Part shown: one piece after another, positions 38,148 through 47,883 of the stretch
Numbering within the stretch: the first letter of the stretch is position 1
Layout: each line of letters begins with the position of its first letter
Assembly: GCF_014779795.1 (NCBI RefSeq)
Contig: NZ_JACXZS010000010.1
Span: 1 to 64,000, forward strand
Length of the DNA stretch: 64,000 bases
Source: Microbacterium helvum
Lineage (GTDB): Bacteria > Actinomycetota > Actinomycetes > Actinomycetales > Microbacteriaceae
Direction of reading: 5' to 3'
Translations under genes and position numbers: made by a program
Notes under the pieces: model-generated
Told to the model about the DNA's origin: nothing
Database searches by the model: none
Seen by the model: the letters and a program-made list of their open reading frames with translations, nothing else

Positions 38148-40019
38148 TCAGGGCAGCACGATGTCGAAGTCCGGGTCGCCCGGGTCCAGCACGCCGACGA
38201 GGGTCGACAGGATGCTCCCGTCGCCGTCCATCACGACACCCGGAGAAGCGGTGTCTCCGCGGACGAGTCCGAGGAAGCGCCGGACCGTCAGACGGACGTG
38301 CAGCGGCGACTCCGGCGACGGCCGACGCTCGACGTAGATCAGCACCCCGTTGCGCAGCGTCACGTGCAGGGATCGTCCGAGTTCGGTGAAGGTGATGTCG
38401 AAGGCCAGGTCCAGATGCCATGCACGCGGCCCGTCGACGGTGATGGCGATCGCGTCGAGCAGCTGCTCCGGCGTGAGCTGCGCCATGACGGCCCCCGCGT
38501 TCGCGGAGACCGGGGTGCCGAAGCCGCCATCGCGCAGCTCTTTCGCCCCCGAGAGGAAGAAGTTGCGCCACGGTCCGTTCTCGGCGCCGTAGGCCAGCTG
38601 TTCGAACGTGGCGGCCAGCAGCTCGCGTGCCGCCGCGTCGTCGGGGTCGGCGAATACCGCATGGTCGAGGAGCGTCGCGGCCCAGCGGAGATCGCCCGCC
38701 TCGTAGGCCTGCCGCGCGAGCTCGACGACGCGGGCGGCGCCGCCGATCGCCTCGACGTACCGCGTCGCGAGCGCCTGCGGCGGATGCGGCCACAGTCGGG
38801 CGGGATTGCCGTCGAACCACCCCATGTACCGCTGGTAGATGCCCTTGACGTTGTGGCTCACCGAGCCGTAGTAGCCCCGCGTGCTCCACGAGTTCTCCAG
38901 CGCCGGCGGCAGCTCGATCGCTTCGGCGATCTCGGCGCCGTTCATGCCCTTGTTGAGCAGCCGGAGCGTCTGATCGTGCAGGTACGCGTACACGTCGCGC
39001 TGCACGGACAGGAACTCGCGGACCTCGTCCTGACCCCACGTCGGCCAGTGGTGCGACGCGAAGAGCACGTCGGTGCGGTCGCCGTACCGCTCGATCGCCT
39101 CGGTCAGGTACTGCGACCACACGTGCGGATCGCGGATGAGGGCGCCGCGAAGGGTGATCAGATTGTGCAGCGTGTGGGTGGCGTTCTCGGCCATGCACAG
39201 CGCGCGGAACTGCGGCAGGTGGAAGTGCATCTCGGCGGGGGCCTCGGTGCCCGGCGCCATCTGGAACTCGAACTCGACCCCGTCCAGGGTGAGCGTCTCG
39301 CCCGTCTCGCCCACCAGGATCGTCGGCACGACGATCCCGATCTGCCCCCGCGCCGTCGTCTGCCCGAGGCCCGCGCCCACCTGACCGTGCGGGCCGCGCT
39401 CGAGCGCGGCCCCGTACATGTAGCCCGATCGCCGCGACATCGCCGTTCCCGCGTACACGTTCTCCGAGACCGCGTGCTCGAGATACCCCTCCGGCGCGAT
39501 GACCTGCACCTCGCCGGCGTCGACCTGCTCCTGCGAGACGATGCCCAGCACGCCCCCGAAGTGGTCGACGTGGCTGTGGGTGTGGATGACGGCGACGACC
39601 GGGCGGTCCCCGCGATGCCGGCGGTACAGCTCCCACGCGGCCCGCGCGGTCTCGGCGACCAGCAGCGGGTCGACGACGATCACGCCGGTGCGCCCTTCGA
39701 TGAACGACACGACCGACAGGTCGAATCCGCGGACCTGGTAGATGCCCTCCACGACCTCGAACAGACCGTGCCGCGCGACCAGCTTCGACTGCCGCCACAG
39801 GCTCGGGTGCACCGTGCTCGGCGCATCGCCCTGGACGAAGTCGTAGGCCCCGGCGTCCCAGACGATCCCGCCGGCGTCGTCGCGGATCACCGGATCGTCC
39901 AGCGTGCCGAGGAAGCCGCGGTCGGCGGCGGCGAAATCGGTCTCGTCGTCGAAGGGCAGCTGACGGAGCGCCGCGGCGTGTGCGTCGAGGATGGATGCCT
40001 CGGCGTCGTGGTGGTGCAT
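38148..40019 (-). CDS. Alkyl/aryl-sulfatase of the metallo-beta-lactamase fold (SdsA-like)
   Basis: A 623-residue hydrolase with the domain order of SdsA1: N-terminal metallo-beta-lactamase domain with HTHSHVDHFGG (about residues 146-156), a helical dimerisation domain (YMGWFDGNPARLWPHPP) and a C-terminal SCP2-like domain that handles the alkyl chain. SdsA enzymes cleave primary alkyl sulfates such as dodecyl sulfate to the alcohol and sulfate. No Sec signal peptide is evident, whereas Pseudomonas SdsA1 is exported; the substrate would therefore have to enter the cell. Last gene of the six-gene unit; 6 bp after the PucR-type gene. Confidence 0.92.
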   Translation of the reverse strand: MHHHDAEASILDAHAAALRQLPFDDETDFAAADRGFLGTLDDPVIRDDAGGIVWDAGAYDFVQGDAPSTVHPSLWRQSKLVARHGLFEVVEGIYQVRGFDLSVVSFIEGRTGVIVVDPLLVAETARAAWELYRRHRGDRPVVAVIHTHSHVDHFGGVLGIVSQEQVDAGEVQVIAPEGYLEHAVSENVYAGTAMSRRSGYMYGAALERGPHGQVGAGLGQTTARGQIGIVVPTILVGETGETLTLDGVEFEFQMAPGTEAPAEMHFHLPQFRALCMAENATHTLHNLITLRGALIRDPHVWSQYLTEAIERYGDRTDVLFASHHWPTWGQDEVREFLSVQRDVYAYLHDQTLRLLNKGMNGAEIAEAIELPPALENSWSTRGYYGSVSHNVKGIYQRYMGWFDGNPARLWPHPPQALATRYVEAIGGAARVVELARQAYEAGDLRWAATLLDHAVFADPDDAAARELLAATFEQLAYGAENGPWRNFFLSGAKELRDGGFGTPVSANAGAVMAQLTPEQLLDAIAITVDGPRAWHLDLAFDITFTELGRSLHVTLRNGVLIYVERRPSPESPLHVRLTVRRFLGLVRGDTASPGVVMDGDGSILSTLVGVLDPGDPDFDIVLP

Positions 40020-40025
40020 CGGTTC

Positions 40026-41402
40026 TCAGCTCTCTGGTCGGTGACGACGCTCGGGCGCGGCGACGTCGAACCAGGCGACGTACTGCAGCGCGAACGCCAG
40101 GGGGAAGATGTGGTCGGCGATGGGTGCGGGCAGATGGCGCTCCGCCCGTTCCAGCCGGTAGCGCACGGTGTTGCGGTGCACGACGAGCGCGGCCGCGGTG
40201 GCGTCGACGCTCATCCCGTGCTGCAGGTAGACCTGGACGCTCTCGCGCAGCACACGCCGGCTCGGCCCGCCGCCGGCGAGATCGCCGAGGGTGCGCCGCA
40301 CGACCCGGTCGGCGGCATCCGTCCGCCCGCCGACCAGGCACAGCACGTCGACGTCCTCGTACCGGGTGAACGGGTGGTCGCCGCCCGCCGACTCGACGAG
40401 CGCCTGCACGGCACGGGCCTGCTCGTAGCCGATCCGGAAGCCGTCGACGCCGGGCACCGGCGAGCCGACGGCCGCGTTGATGGCGGCCGGGACGTCCAGG
40501 GCGGTCGCGGGCACAGCGTCGTGGCCGTTCGGCAGAGCGATCCAGCACCACACCTCGCGACTGCCGGCCACGACCGTCAACGGCGGCGGAGCGCCCAGCT
40601 GCTCGGCGACGCTGCGCGCGGCCTCGCGCAGCGTCGGAAGCGTGTGGGCCGTCGCCTCGGTGACCCAGAAGATGACGCACAGCTGAGTGCGCTCGATCTG
40701 GTGGCCGAGCACGCGGCCGGCCGCCTCGCGCTCGACGGGATCGCCGGCGAGGATGGCGTCGATCAGCTCACGACGGCGTGCCGCCGCGCCGTCGAAGAAC
40801 TGGCCGCGCTCGGCATAGAACACCTCGATCAGGCGCTCGGTCATCTCTTCGACCCACGCGCTCGACAGTCCGTACAGGTGGACGAGGACCTCGTCGCGGG
40901 GCGGGTCGCCGGGGCCGAGGCCGGCCACGAAGCGGGTGAAGAAGTCCCACAGGGCCTGCGATGCGATGCGGTAGACGTTCAGCAGCACCGTGAGGTCGAG
41001 GCCGCGCCGGACGATCGACTGCGCGAGCGCGATGGCCTGCGGGGTCAGCGTGAACGTGTACCCGTCGCCTGAGAGTCCGCCGAGGAACCCGATCCACTGC
41101 GACCGGGTGCTCTGGTGAAGATCCTCCATGAGGGCCGGGTCGCGATGGATCTCGGGGATGCCCCCGCTGATGCGCTCGTCGACGAACGTCACGAACTCCT
41201 GGACATGCTCGGCCTCGCGCGCCGTCACCACATAGGCGGCGACCCAGTCCTTCACCGTCGTCGATCCGTCTTCCGGCACCGCGCCCGCGGGCGTCCCTTC
41301 GTCGGGCATCCCGACCCCCGATCCTGTCTCGCTCACCCTACGACCGGCGTGCGCCGCCGGTGCGTCGGCGGCGTCGACGATCGAGGGCCGGGACGCCGCC
41401 AT
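40026..41402 (-). CDS. PucR-family transcriptional regulator
   Basis: A 458-residue regulator with the C-terminal PucR/CdaR helix-turn-helix (VYLQHGMSVDATAAALVVHR, then NTVRYRLERAE). The middle (about 180-330) is a GGDEF-like/PucR-internal domain; the N-terminal half is helical and may sense ligand (VLLNVYRIASQALWDFF). ATG 41402 overlaps the MFS stop by one base (TGATG). Being inside the unit, it would autoregulate the pathway. PucR members activate catabolic operons in response to a pathway metabolite; the inducer here could be a long-chain alcohol, aldehyde or acyl-CoA. Confidence 0.87.
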   Translation of the reverse strand: MAASRPSIVDAADAPAAHAGRRVSETGSGVGMPDEGTPAGAVPEDGSTTVKDWVAAYVVTAREAEHVQEFVTFVDERISGGIPEIHRDPALMEDLHQSTRSQWIGFLGGLSGDGYTFTLTPQAIALAQSIVRRGLDLTVLLNVYRIASQALWDFFTRFVAGLGPGDPPRDEVLVHLYGLSSAWVEEMTERLIEVFYAERGQFFDGAAARRRELIDAILAGDPVEREAAGRVLGHQIERTQLCVIFWVTEATAHTLPTLREAARSVAEQLGAPPPLTVVAGSREVWCWIALPNGHDAVPATALDVPAAINAAVGSPVPGVDGFRIGYEQARAVQALVESAGGDHPFTRYEDVDVLCLVGGRTDAADRVVRRTLGDLAGGGPSRRVLRESVQVYLQHGMSVDATAAALVVHRNTVRYRLERAERHLPAPIADHIFPLAFALQYVAWFDVAAPERRHRPES

Positions 41403-42724
41403 CAGCCGGCCGTGGTCGCGGACGCCGTCAGTCGCGCGGCGTCGCGCACGGGTCGGGCGAGCAGCACGAGCACCAGCGCGCCGACCACGAAGAGCGCCGC
41501 GGCGATGAGGAACGCAGTGTTGTAGCCGCCGGGCGCGGCCACGCCGGCCGCGTCGACGAGCTTGCCGGTCAGCGCGGGGGCGATGATCCCCGCGAGGCCG
41601 ATCACACCTGTGACGGTGGCGATGCTCGCCGCGCGCTGGCTGAGCGGCGTGATCTCGGCGATGAGCGTCATGCCGATCGCGATCTGCACGGTGGCGAACG
41701 AGAAGCCGACCGTCAGCAGCGCGACCTTCACCGGGACTGCCGGCGCGAGGATCATGCCGACGAGGCTCACTGCGGCGATGGTCATGAACACCGCCGAGAG
41801 CAGCACGCGAGCGCCCCGCGACGAGACGCCGCGCTGCATGAGCCGGTCGCTGACGACCCCCTGCACCGGGATGACGATCGCGCCCATCAGCCAGGGCAGG
41901 ATGACGAGCAGCCCGGAGCCCGTGGTGCCCAGCTGCAGCGGCCCGCCCAGGTACAGCGGCACCCAGGCGACGAGCTGGGCCAGGCCCCAGTAGGCGGCGA
42001 AGCCGGCGATGAACACGGCGATGCCCGTCCCGCTGAGGAAGATCCTGCGGTACGGCACCCGCGTGATCGAGGCGACGAGCACCTCGCCCGAGTCCGCCGT
42101 CGTCGATGCGGCCGCGACACCGGCGTCGCCGTCGCGTCCCCAGATCATCCAGACCACGCACCAGGCGGCGCCGATGACGGCGAGCAGGACGAAGGCCGAA
42201 CGCCACCCGTGGTTCGTGATCATCCACGTCAGCAGCGGCGCGAGTGTGACCACGCCCAGCGCTGCGCCGAGGTTGATGAGCGACGTCGGCAGGTTGCGCT
42301 TCTGGTCGGGGAACCAGCGCTGCACCGCGTTCACGGCCAGCGGGTTCGCCGGGCCTTCGGCGGCGCCCAGCACGATGCGGCTGACCAGGATCAGGCCGAG
42401 GCCCGACGCCATCACCACCGACACCTGGCTGAGGGCCCACACGGCGGCGAGGATCAGCAGGATCAGGCGGTTCGACACGCGGTTGGCCACGAACCCGACG
42501 ACGATCGACGAGACGCTGAACAGCAGGTAGAACGCGCTGGACGCCAGCCCGTACTGCGTCGCCGTGAGATTCAGCTCCTCCATGATGGGCGCGGCGGCGA
42601 GGCCGAGGACGGCCTTGTCGCCGAAGTTGATCAGCATGAAGACGATCAGCAGGACGGTGATCGTCCAGGCTCGTCCTCTGCTGCCGACGCGCGTGGCGCG
42701 GTCGGTGGGCACGGTTGAGGTCAT
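41402..42724 (-). CDS. MFS transporter of the catabolic operon
   Basis: A 440-residue major facilitator of the anion:cation symporter-like class, twelve helices. INFGDKAVLGLAAAPIMEEL opens helix 1, and the first cytoplasmic loop region reads ANRVSNRLILLIL. SRIVLGAAEGPANPLA and NLPTSLINLGAALGVV match the ACS family known for organic anions. As part of the unit it could import an alkyl sulfate or related amphiphilic anion. ATG at 42724; the 20 upstream codons are discarded because they are not family-like. A 126-bp gap separates it from the GMC gene, so an internal promoter is possible. Confidence 0.9.
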   Translation of the reverse strand: MTSTVPTDRATRVGSRGRAWTITVLLIVFMLINFGDKAVLGLAAAPIMEELNLTATQYGLASSAFYLLFSVSSIVVGFVANRVSNRLILLILAAVWALSQVSVVMASGLGLILVSRIVLGAAEGPANPLAVNAVQRWFPDQKRNLPTSLINLGAALGVVTLAPLLTWMITNHGWRSAFVLLAVIGAAWCVVWMIWGRDGDAGVAAASTTADSGEVLVASITRVPYRRIFLSGTGIAVFIAGFAAYWGLAQLVAWVPLYLGGPLQLGTTGSGLLVILPWLMGAIVIPVQGVVSDRLMQRGVSSRGARVLLSAVFMTIAAVSLVGMILAPAVPVKVALLTVGFSFATVQIAIGMTLIAEITPLSQRAASIATVTGVIGLAGIIAPALTGKLVDAAGVAAPGGYNTAFLIAAALFVVGALVLVLLARPVRDAARLTASATTAG

Positions 42725-42850
42725 GTGCACTCCGTTGTGACTATCGGGGGGATGGATGCCGGCGGCCGATGCGGTCGCCGGCACGGGAACGCGGCACGTT
42801 CCACGTCGAGCGGGCCGCCGCCGCTGCGGCGACGGCCCCGGGTGCGGGTT

Positions 42851-44509
42851 TCAGCGCGCGGACGCCGACCGGCTGTCGTCGAGGATCAGGTCGGCCGCCT
42901 TCTCGCCGATCACGATCGCCGGGGCGTTCGTGTGGCCGCGGATGATGGTCGGCATGATCGACGCGTCGGCCACGCGCAGACCTGTCACGCCACGCACCCG
43001 CAGCCGCTCGTCGACGACCGACCCGGCGTCGGTGCCCATGCGGGCGGTGCCCACCGGGTGGTAGAGCGTGTGGGAGTGGCGCTCGAGCGCGACGACATCG
43101 CGCTGTTCGCGCGTGAGTGTCTCGCCGCCGGCCGGCTGGATGAACCTCTTCGACGACACGGCCCGCATCGCCTGCGAGTCGAGGATGTCTTCGCACACCC
43201 CGAGCCCGGCGAGCATGGCGGCGCGGTCCTTGCCTTCGGGATCGCTCAAGTAGTTGGGGTCGATCAGCGGCTTGTCGAACGGGTCGGCCGTCGCGAGCGT
43301 GATCGTCCCGGTGCTCTCGGGCTGCACCAGGATGGCCCCGACCGAGACGCCGTGGCCGTCGTGGCCGACCAGCCCCTCGCCGATGAAGGCGACGGGGCCG
43401 AAGATCAGCTCCACATCGGGCAGCTCCAGCTCGGGGTTCGAGCGGATGAACGCATACGCCTCGCCGACGTTGGACGTCAGCATCCCCTTCTTCTGCGTCA
43501 GGTACTTGACGAGCTCCCCGGGCTTCTCGGCCGTGAACAGCGTGTCGCCAGGCGCCTCGACGGCCAGCAGCGCGACGAGGTGGTCGCGCAGGTTCTTGCC
43601 CACCTCGGGCGAATGCGCCACGACCTCGATGCCGAGCGTCTCGAGCTCGTCGCGGTCGCCGATGCCCGAGAGCATCAGCAGCTGCGGCGTGTTGATCGCA
43701 CCGCCCGAGAGGATCACCTCGCGCGCCGCGCGCACGCGCCGGGTGACGCCGTCCACCACGTACTCGACGCCGACCGCGCGGCCGTCTTCGAACAGCACGC
43801 GCGTCGCCTGGGCGCCGGCGCGCACGACGAGGTTGGGCCGCTTGCGCGCGGGGTGGAGGTAGCCGTTGACGGTGCTGAACCGCGAGCCCTTCGACTGCGA
43901 CACCATGGTCTGGCAGGCGCCCTCCTGGTTCATGCCGTTCGCCGGGACGGTAGGGATGCCGACCTCGGCCGCACCCCGCAGGAATGCGGACGTCGCCGGG
44001 CGCGGGCTGCGCTGCGACTGGACCGAGATCGCCCCGGCCCGGCCGGTCGGGGCTGCCGCATCGGTCGGGGCCGAGGCATCCACGTTCTCCACACGAAGGA
44101 AGTACGGGACGAGTGCCTCCCACGACCAGCCCTCGCCGGCGGCTTCGCCCCACGCGTCGTAGTCCTCGCGGAAGCCGCGCACCCACATCATCGCGTTCAT
44201 CGAGGACGACCCGCCGAGCATCTTTCCGCGCGGCCAGAACACCCGGCGATCGGCCAGCGCCGGCTGCGGCTCGGTGTCGTAATCCCAGTCGAGCTCGGTG
44301 CGGAAGAGCTTCGAGAACGCGGCCGGGATGTGGATCTCCATCTTCTTGTCGACGGGACCGGCCTCCAGCAGCAGCACGCGATGCGCGCCGCTCTCGCTCA
44401 GTCGCGCGGCCAGCGCGGCGCCGGCCGAACCGGCGCCGACGACCACGTAGTCGTGCGTCTCGGTGCGGGTCTGCGCGGGCGTCGACGACGCCGTGGCGGG
44501 GGCGGTCAT
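42851..44509 (-). CDS. GMC-family alcohol oxidoreductase
   Basis: A 552-residue flavoprotein of the glucose-methanol-choline family. FAD motif VVVGAGSAGAALAARL, GMC signature 1 PRGKMLGGSSSMNAMMW and signature 2 GGAINTPQLLMLSGIG are clear; the active-site His lies in HTLYHPVGTARMG and the second in GHTNAPAIVI. Relatives such as AlkJ oxidise medium-chain alcohols to aldehydes, and the context (alkylsulfatase, aldehyde dehydrogenase, acyl-CoA ligase) suits a fatty-alcohol substrate. ATG 44509 overlaps the upstream stop by 4 nt (ATGA). Confidence 0.93.
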   Translation of the reverse strand: MTAPATASSTPAQTRTETHDYVVVGAGSAGAALAARLSESGAHRVLLLEAGPVDKKMEIHIPAAFSKLFRTELDWDYDTEPQPALADRRVFWPRGKMLGGSSSMNAMMWVRGFREDYDAWGEAAGEGWSWEALVPYFLRVENVDASAPTDAAAPTGRAGAISVQSQRSPRPATSAFLRGAAEVGIPTVPANGMNQEGACQTMVSQSKGSRFSTVNGYLHPARKRPNLVVRAGAQATRVLFEDGRAVGVEYVVDGVTRRVRAAREVILSGGAINTPQLLMLSGIGDRDELETLGIEVVAHSPEVGKNLRDHLVALLAVEAPGDTLFTAEKPGELVKYLTQKKGMLTSNVGEAYAFIRSNPELELPDVELIFGPVAFIGEGLVGHDGHGVSVGAILVQPESTGTITLATADPFDKPLIDPNYLSDPEGKDRAAMLAGLGVCEDILDSQAMRAVSSKRFIQPAGGETLTREQRDVVALERHSHTLYHPVGTARMGTDAGSVVDERLRVRGVTGLRVADASIMPTIIRGHTNAPAIVIGEKAADLILDDSRSASAR

Positions 44510-46092
44510 GCGACGACCTCCAGCGCGCGCAGGTCCTTGCGGAGGATCTTGCCCGCCGCCGACTTCGGGATGCTGTCGATCATCGCGACCTCTCTGACCT
44601 TCTTGTGCGGCGCGACGCGCTCGGCGACGAACGCGATGACGTCGTCGCCGTCGAGCTCGGCCCCCGCCTGCAGCACGACGAACGCCTTGGGGATCTCCTC
44701 GCCTTCGGCATCGCGGCCGGCGATCACCGCGGCATCGGCGATCAGCGGGTGCGAGACGAGCACCGCCTCGAGCTCTGCCGGCGCGACCTGGTAGCCCTTG
44801 TACTTGATGAGCTCCTTGAGCCGGTCGACGACGGTGACGAGGCCGTCCGCGTCGACGGTCGCGATGTCGCCGGTGTGCAGGAACCCGTCGGCGTCGATGG
44901 TCGCGGCCGTCGCCTCGGGGTTGCCGAGGTAGCCGACCATGATGTTCGGGCCCTTGCAGAGCAGCTCGCCCGGCTCGCTGACGCCTTCGGCGGGCACCTC
45001 GATCTCTGCCCCGGTCAGGGTGTCGATCAGCTTGCACTCCACATTGGGGATGGTGATGCCGACACTGCTGAGGGCGATGTCGTCGCGGTCCAGCGGGATC
45101 ACGTGCGAGACCGGGCTCATCTCGGTCATGCCGTAGCCCTGACGCATGCGGCATCCGATCCGCTCGGTGACAGCTGCGCCCACCTTGCCGTCGAGCGGCG
45201 CAGCGCCCGAGGTCATCGTGTGCACGCTCGACAGATCGTACGAGTCGACCAGCGGGTGCTTGGCGAGTGCCAGCGCGATCGGCGGGGCGATGAACACCAG
45301 GGTGCACTTCTCGTCCTGGATCGTGCGCAGGAACTCGGGCAGGTCGAACCGCGGCATGGTGACCAGGGCCGCCCGGCGCGCCAGCGCCATGTTCAGCAGC
45401 ACCGTCATGCCGTAGATGTGGAACAGCGGCAGGACGGCGAGCACGCGGTCGTCGTCTTCGATGCCGACGAGGTCGCCGCACTGCACGACGTTCGCGACGA
45501 GGTTGCGGTGCGTGAGCATCACGCCCTTCGGCCGGGCGGTGGTCCCCGACGAGTACGGCAGCACCGCGAGGTGCGTCGCCGGGTCGATCGTGACGTCCGG
45601 CGCGGCGTGCTGCTCGGCGAGCAGTTCGTCGAGCGAAGGGTGCCCGTCGGCACCGTCGATCGCGATCACGCGTTCGTCCGGGATGCCGGCGGCCGCGGCC
45701 CCCTCGCGCGCCTGACCGAGCAGGGCCGAGGTCGTGAACAGCGTGGTCGCCCCCGAGTCGGTCAGCTGCGAGGCGAGGTCGGATGCCGTCGCCATGACGT
45801 TCACCGTCGTGGCCGTCGCTCCCGCGCGCAGGATGGCGTGGAACACCACGACGAATTCGACGGAGTTCGTGGCGTGGAGGCCTACCACGTCGCCCGGGGC
45901 GACACCGCGGGCGGCCAGCGCGCCGGCGACGGCGTCGATGCGCGCCTGCAGCTCGCGGTAGGTCGTCGCCGCGCCGCTCGGGCCGTCGACGAGCGCGCAG
46001 CGCTCGCGGTCGGCCTCGGCGAGGGAGCCGAAGAGGAAGTCGTACACGGTGACGTCGGGGATGACGACGTCGGGCAGGGGGCTGCGGAACAT
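44506..46092 (-). CDS. Acyl-CoA ligase (AMP-binding)
   Basis: A 528-residue adenylate-forming ligase of the 4-coumarate/fatty-acyl-CoA class. P-loop YSSGTTARPKGVML, A5 motif GYGMTEMSP, hinge DRLKELIKYKG and catalytic Lys in KSAAGKILRKDL are intact. It would activate the acid from the aldehyde dehydrogenase step to its CoA thioester for beta-oxidation. ATG at 46092; 39 bp follow the aldehyde dehydrogenase stop. Chain-length preference is not readable. Confidence 0.93.
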   Translation of the reverse strand: MFRSPLPDVVIPDVTVYDFLFGSLAEADRERCALVDGPSGAATTYRELQARIDAVAGALAARGVAPGDVVGLHATNSVEFVVVFHAILRAGATATTVNVMATASDLASQLTDSGATTLFTTSALLGQAREGAAAAGIPDERVIAIDGADGHPSLDELLAEQHAAPDVTIDPATHLAVLPYSSGTTARPKGVMLTHRNLVANVVQCGDLVGIEDDDRVLAVLPLFHIYGMTVLLNMALARRAALVTMPRFDLPEFLRTIQDEKCTLVFIAPPIALALAKHPLVDSYDLSSVHTMTSGAAPLDGKVGAAVTERIGCRMRQGYGMTEMSPVSHVIPLDRDDIALSSVGITIPNVECKLIDTLTGAEIEVPAEGVSEPGELLCKGPNIMVGYLGNPEATAATIDADGFLHTGDIATVDADGLVTVVDRLKELIKYKGYQVAPAELEAVLVSHPLIADAAVIAGRDAEGEEIPKAFVVLQAGAELDGDDVIAFVAERVAPHKKVREVAMIDSIPKSAAGKILRKDLRALEVVA

Positions 46093-46131
46093 CGCAGAAT
46101 CTCCTTCGATTCGGGTTCGGGGGGGTGGGAT

Positions 46132-47883
46132 TCAGGCGCGGAAGGCGGCGGCGAAGACCGCCGGCATCCGCATCCATCCGGGGCTCGTCGCGTACTCGGT
46201 CAGACGGCGTCCGGTGGCGGCCGCCGAGCGCGCCGTGACGAACCACGGCGGCTTCGGGAAGAGCGTCATCTCGCCGTGTGCGACGGAGCGGGGGAAGGGG
46301 CGGAACGGACCGGTCACCACGGTGCGCTCGGGGTCCTCGATCAGCAGGGCATTGTGGACCACGCCGCGGCCGCTCTGGATGTCGTCGAGGGTGTGCCCGG
46401 GGAAGGCGCCCCACGGCGCCGTCGCGGTGAGGAATCCGACGCCGGTCCACGCGTTGACCGCGATCGTGCCGTAGCGCAGTGCGGCGACGGCTTCGCGGAA
46501 TCCCTCGCCGAGCGCCTTGCGGTCACGGGGGGCGATCAGGATGTTCGCTCCGAGGGTGCCGACCAGCTTCTCGTTCGCGTGTGCCACCGCGCCGTCGAGG
46601 AAGGCCTGCCCCGAGCCCGGCACCTCCACGACCCCGAGCACGGGCGCGAAGCACTCGGTGTTCTCGATGACGTCGGGCGCGGCTGTGGCGCGCACGAGCA
46701 GGCGCCCGCCATCGGGTCCGAGTGTCGTCGCGGACGGGTACGCCGCCTTCGCGGCAGCCAGCCGCTGATCGCTGCCGGGGTACCAGGGCCGGCGTGCGGG
46801 GGCGCGATCGATCGCCCTGCTCAGCTCGGCGAGGAACGCCTCCTTCTGGGGCCAGTCCTCGCTCACGATCACGACCTGCCCGGCGATGCAGTTGTAGCCG
46901 CCGTTGTGCAGGCGCATGGTCGCGATGTGCTCGGCCTGGTACGTCAGATCCCGCGTCGTCCACCGCCCGGGAACGACGATGACCGGGGCGACGCCGCCGA
47001 GCTCGCTGGTGATGGGCTTGTCGAGCAGCGGGGTGCGGGCGGCCTTGCGGCGGCGCCCCTCGTCACCCGGACCGTAGACCACGACGTCGTGCGTGGCCGC
47101 ACTGCCGGTGATGTGCACGTGGGCGATACCGGCGTGATGGGCGAGGTAGCCGCCGACGTCGCCGCCGCCCTGCACGATGCGCAGCACGCCGAGCTCGATC
47201 AGCGGCGCCAGCGCCCTGCGGTAGGGCCCCTCCATGTCGGCCATCACCGGGTTGAGCTTCAGCAGCACGACGCGGTTGTCGGCGATGAGCTGGTACAGCA
47301 CGTCCAGCGGGGCGATCGAGGTGATGTTGCCCGCGCCGAGCACGAGCCCGACGCCCTGGGTGAGCGACGGCCGGCGCGAACCGAGGCCCGCACGAGACCG
47401 GACCGTGCTTGCGGCCACGCCCGGCGGCATCCAGACCTCCGCCGAGAAGCCGTTGAGCAGGGTCCACTCGTGCGCGTCCTGCGGGAGGATCTTGACCGTG
47501 GTGCGGTTGCCCGGTGCGGTGCCGAACGGGGTGCGGGCCAGCGGGCTCTCGCGCCGTGCGAGCGCGGCGAGGCTGTGCGCGAGCGTGCCGGCGCCGGCGA
47601 GCACCGGGTAGGGCCCCGAGATCCACTCCTCGCCCATGGCGGTGGCGTGCGGGTCGATTCCCTTGATGGTGCCCGCGACGGCGGCCCACTCCTCCGCCGC
47701 GTCGGCGACCGCGGCGTGCACCCTGCCGAGGAGCGCGGCTCGCTCGGCGAGCGAGGTGCGAGCCCACGCCTTCTCGCCCTGCTGCAGCTCGGCGATGACG
47801 GCGTCCAGCTCGCGTCGCCTCGTCTCGGTGAGCGACGACGTCTCGGCGGGAGCGGACGGCGCTGTCGACTCGATGATGGTCAT
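46132..47883 (-). CDS. Aldehyde dehydrogenase-superfamily protein
   Basis: A 583-residue NAD(P)-dependent dehydrogenase, about 80 residues longer than the usual ALDH. The motif SELGGVAPVIVV holds the general-base Glu; the catalytic Cys sits in GGYNCIAGQVVIV, with ECFAPVLGVVEV and NAWTGVGFLTATAPWGAFPG downstream. It would oxidise the aldehyde made by the GMC enzyme. ATG 47883 was chosen because AAGGAGATCCC precedes it. First gene of the unit; its promoter lies in the 206-bp divergent region with the nitroreductase gene. Confidence 0.9.
   Translation of the reverse strand: MTIIESTAPSAPAETSSLTETRRRELDAVIAELQQGEKAWARTSLAERAALLGRVHAAVADAAEEWAAVAGTIKGIDPHATAMGEEWISGPYPVLAGAGTLAHSLAALARRESPLARTPFGTAPGNRTTVKILPQDAHEWTLLNGFSAEVWMPPGVAASTVRSRAGLGSRRPSLTQGVGLVLGAGNITSIAPLDVLYQLIADNRVVLLKLNPVMADMEGPYRRALAPLIELGVLRIVQGGGDVGGYLAHHAGIAHVHITGSAATHDVVVYGPGDEGRRRKAARTPLLDKPITSELGGVAPVIVVPGRWTTRDLTYQAEHIATMRLHNGGYNCIAGQVVIVSEDWPQKEAFLAELSRAIDRAPARRPWYPGSDQRLAAAKAAYPSATTLGPDGGRLLVRATAAPDVIENTECFAPVLGVVEVPGSGQAFLDGAVAHANEKLVGTLGANILIAPRDRKALGEGFREAVAALRYGTIAVNAWTGVGFLTATAPWGAFPGHTLDDIQSGRGVVHNALLIEDPERTVVTGPFRPFPRSVAHGEMTLFPKPPWFVTARSAAATGRRLTEYATSPGWMRMPAVFAAAFRA

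Noticed and set aside
38128..40680. 850-codon lower-strand frame
   Set aside because: Arg/Ala/Gly-rich shadow of the sulfatase and PucR genes in another phase.
42851..46450. 1199-codon lower-strand frame
   Set aside because: Only the last 552 codons (from 44509) are GMC-like. The rest is the out-of-phase shadow of the acyl-CoA ligase gene.
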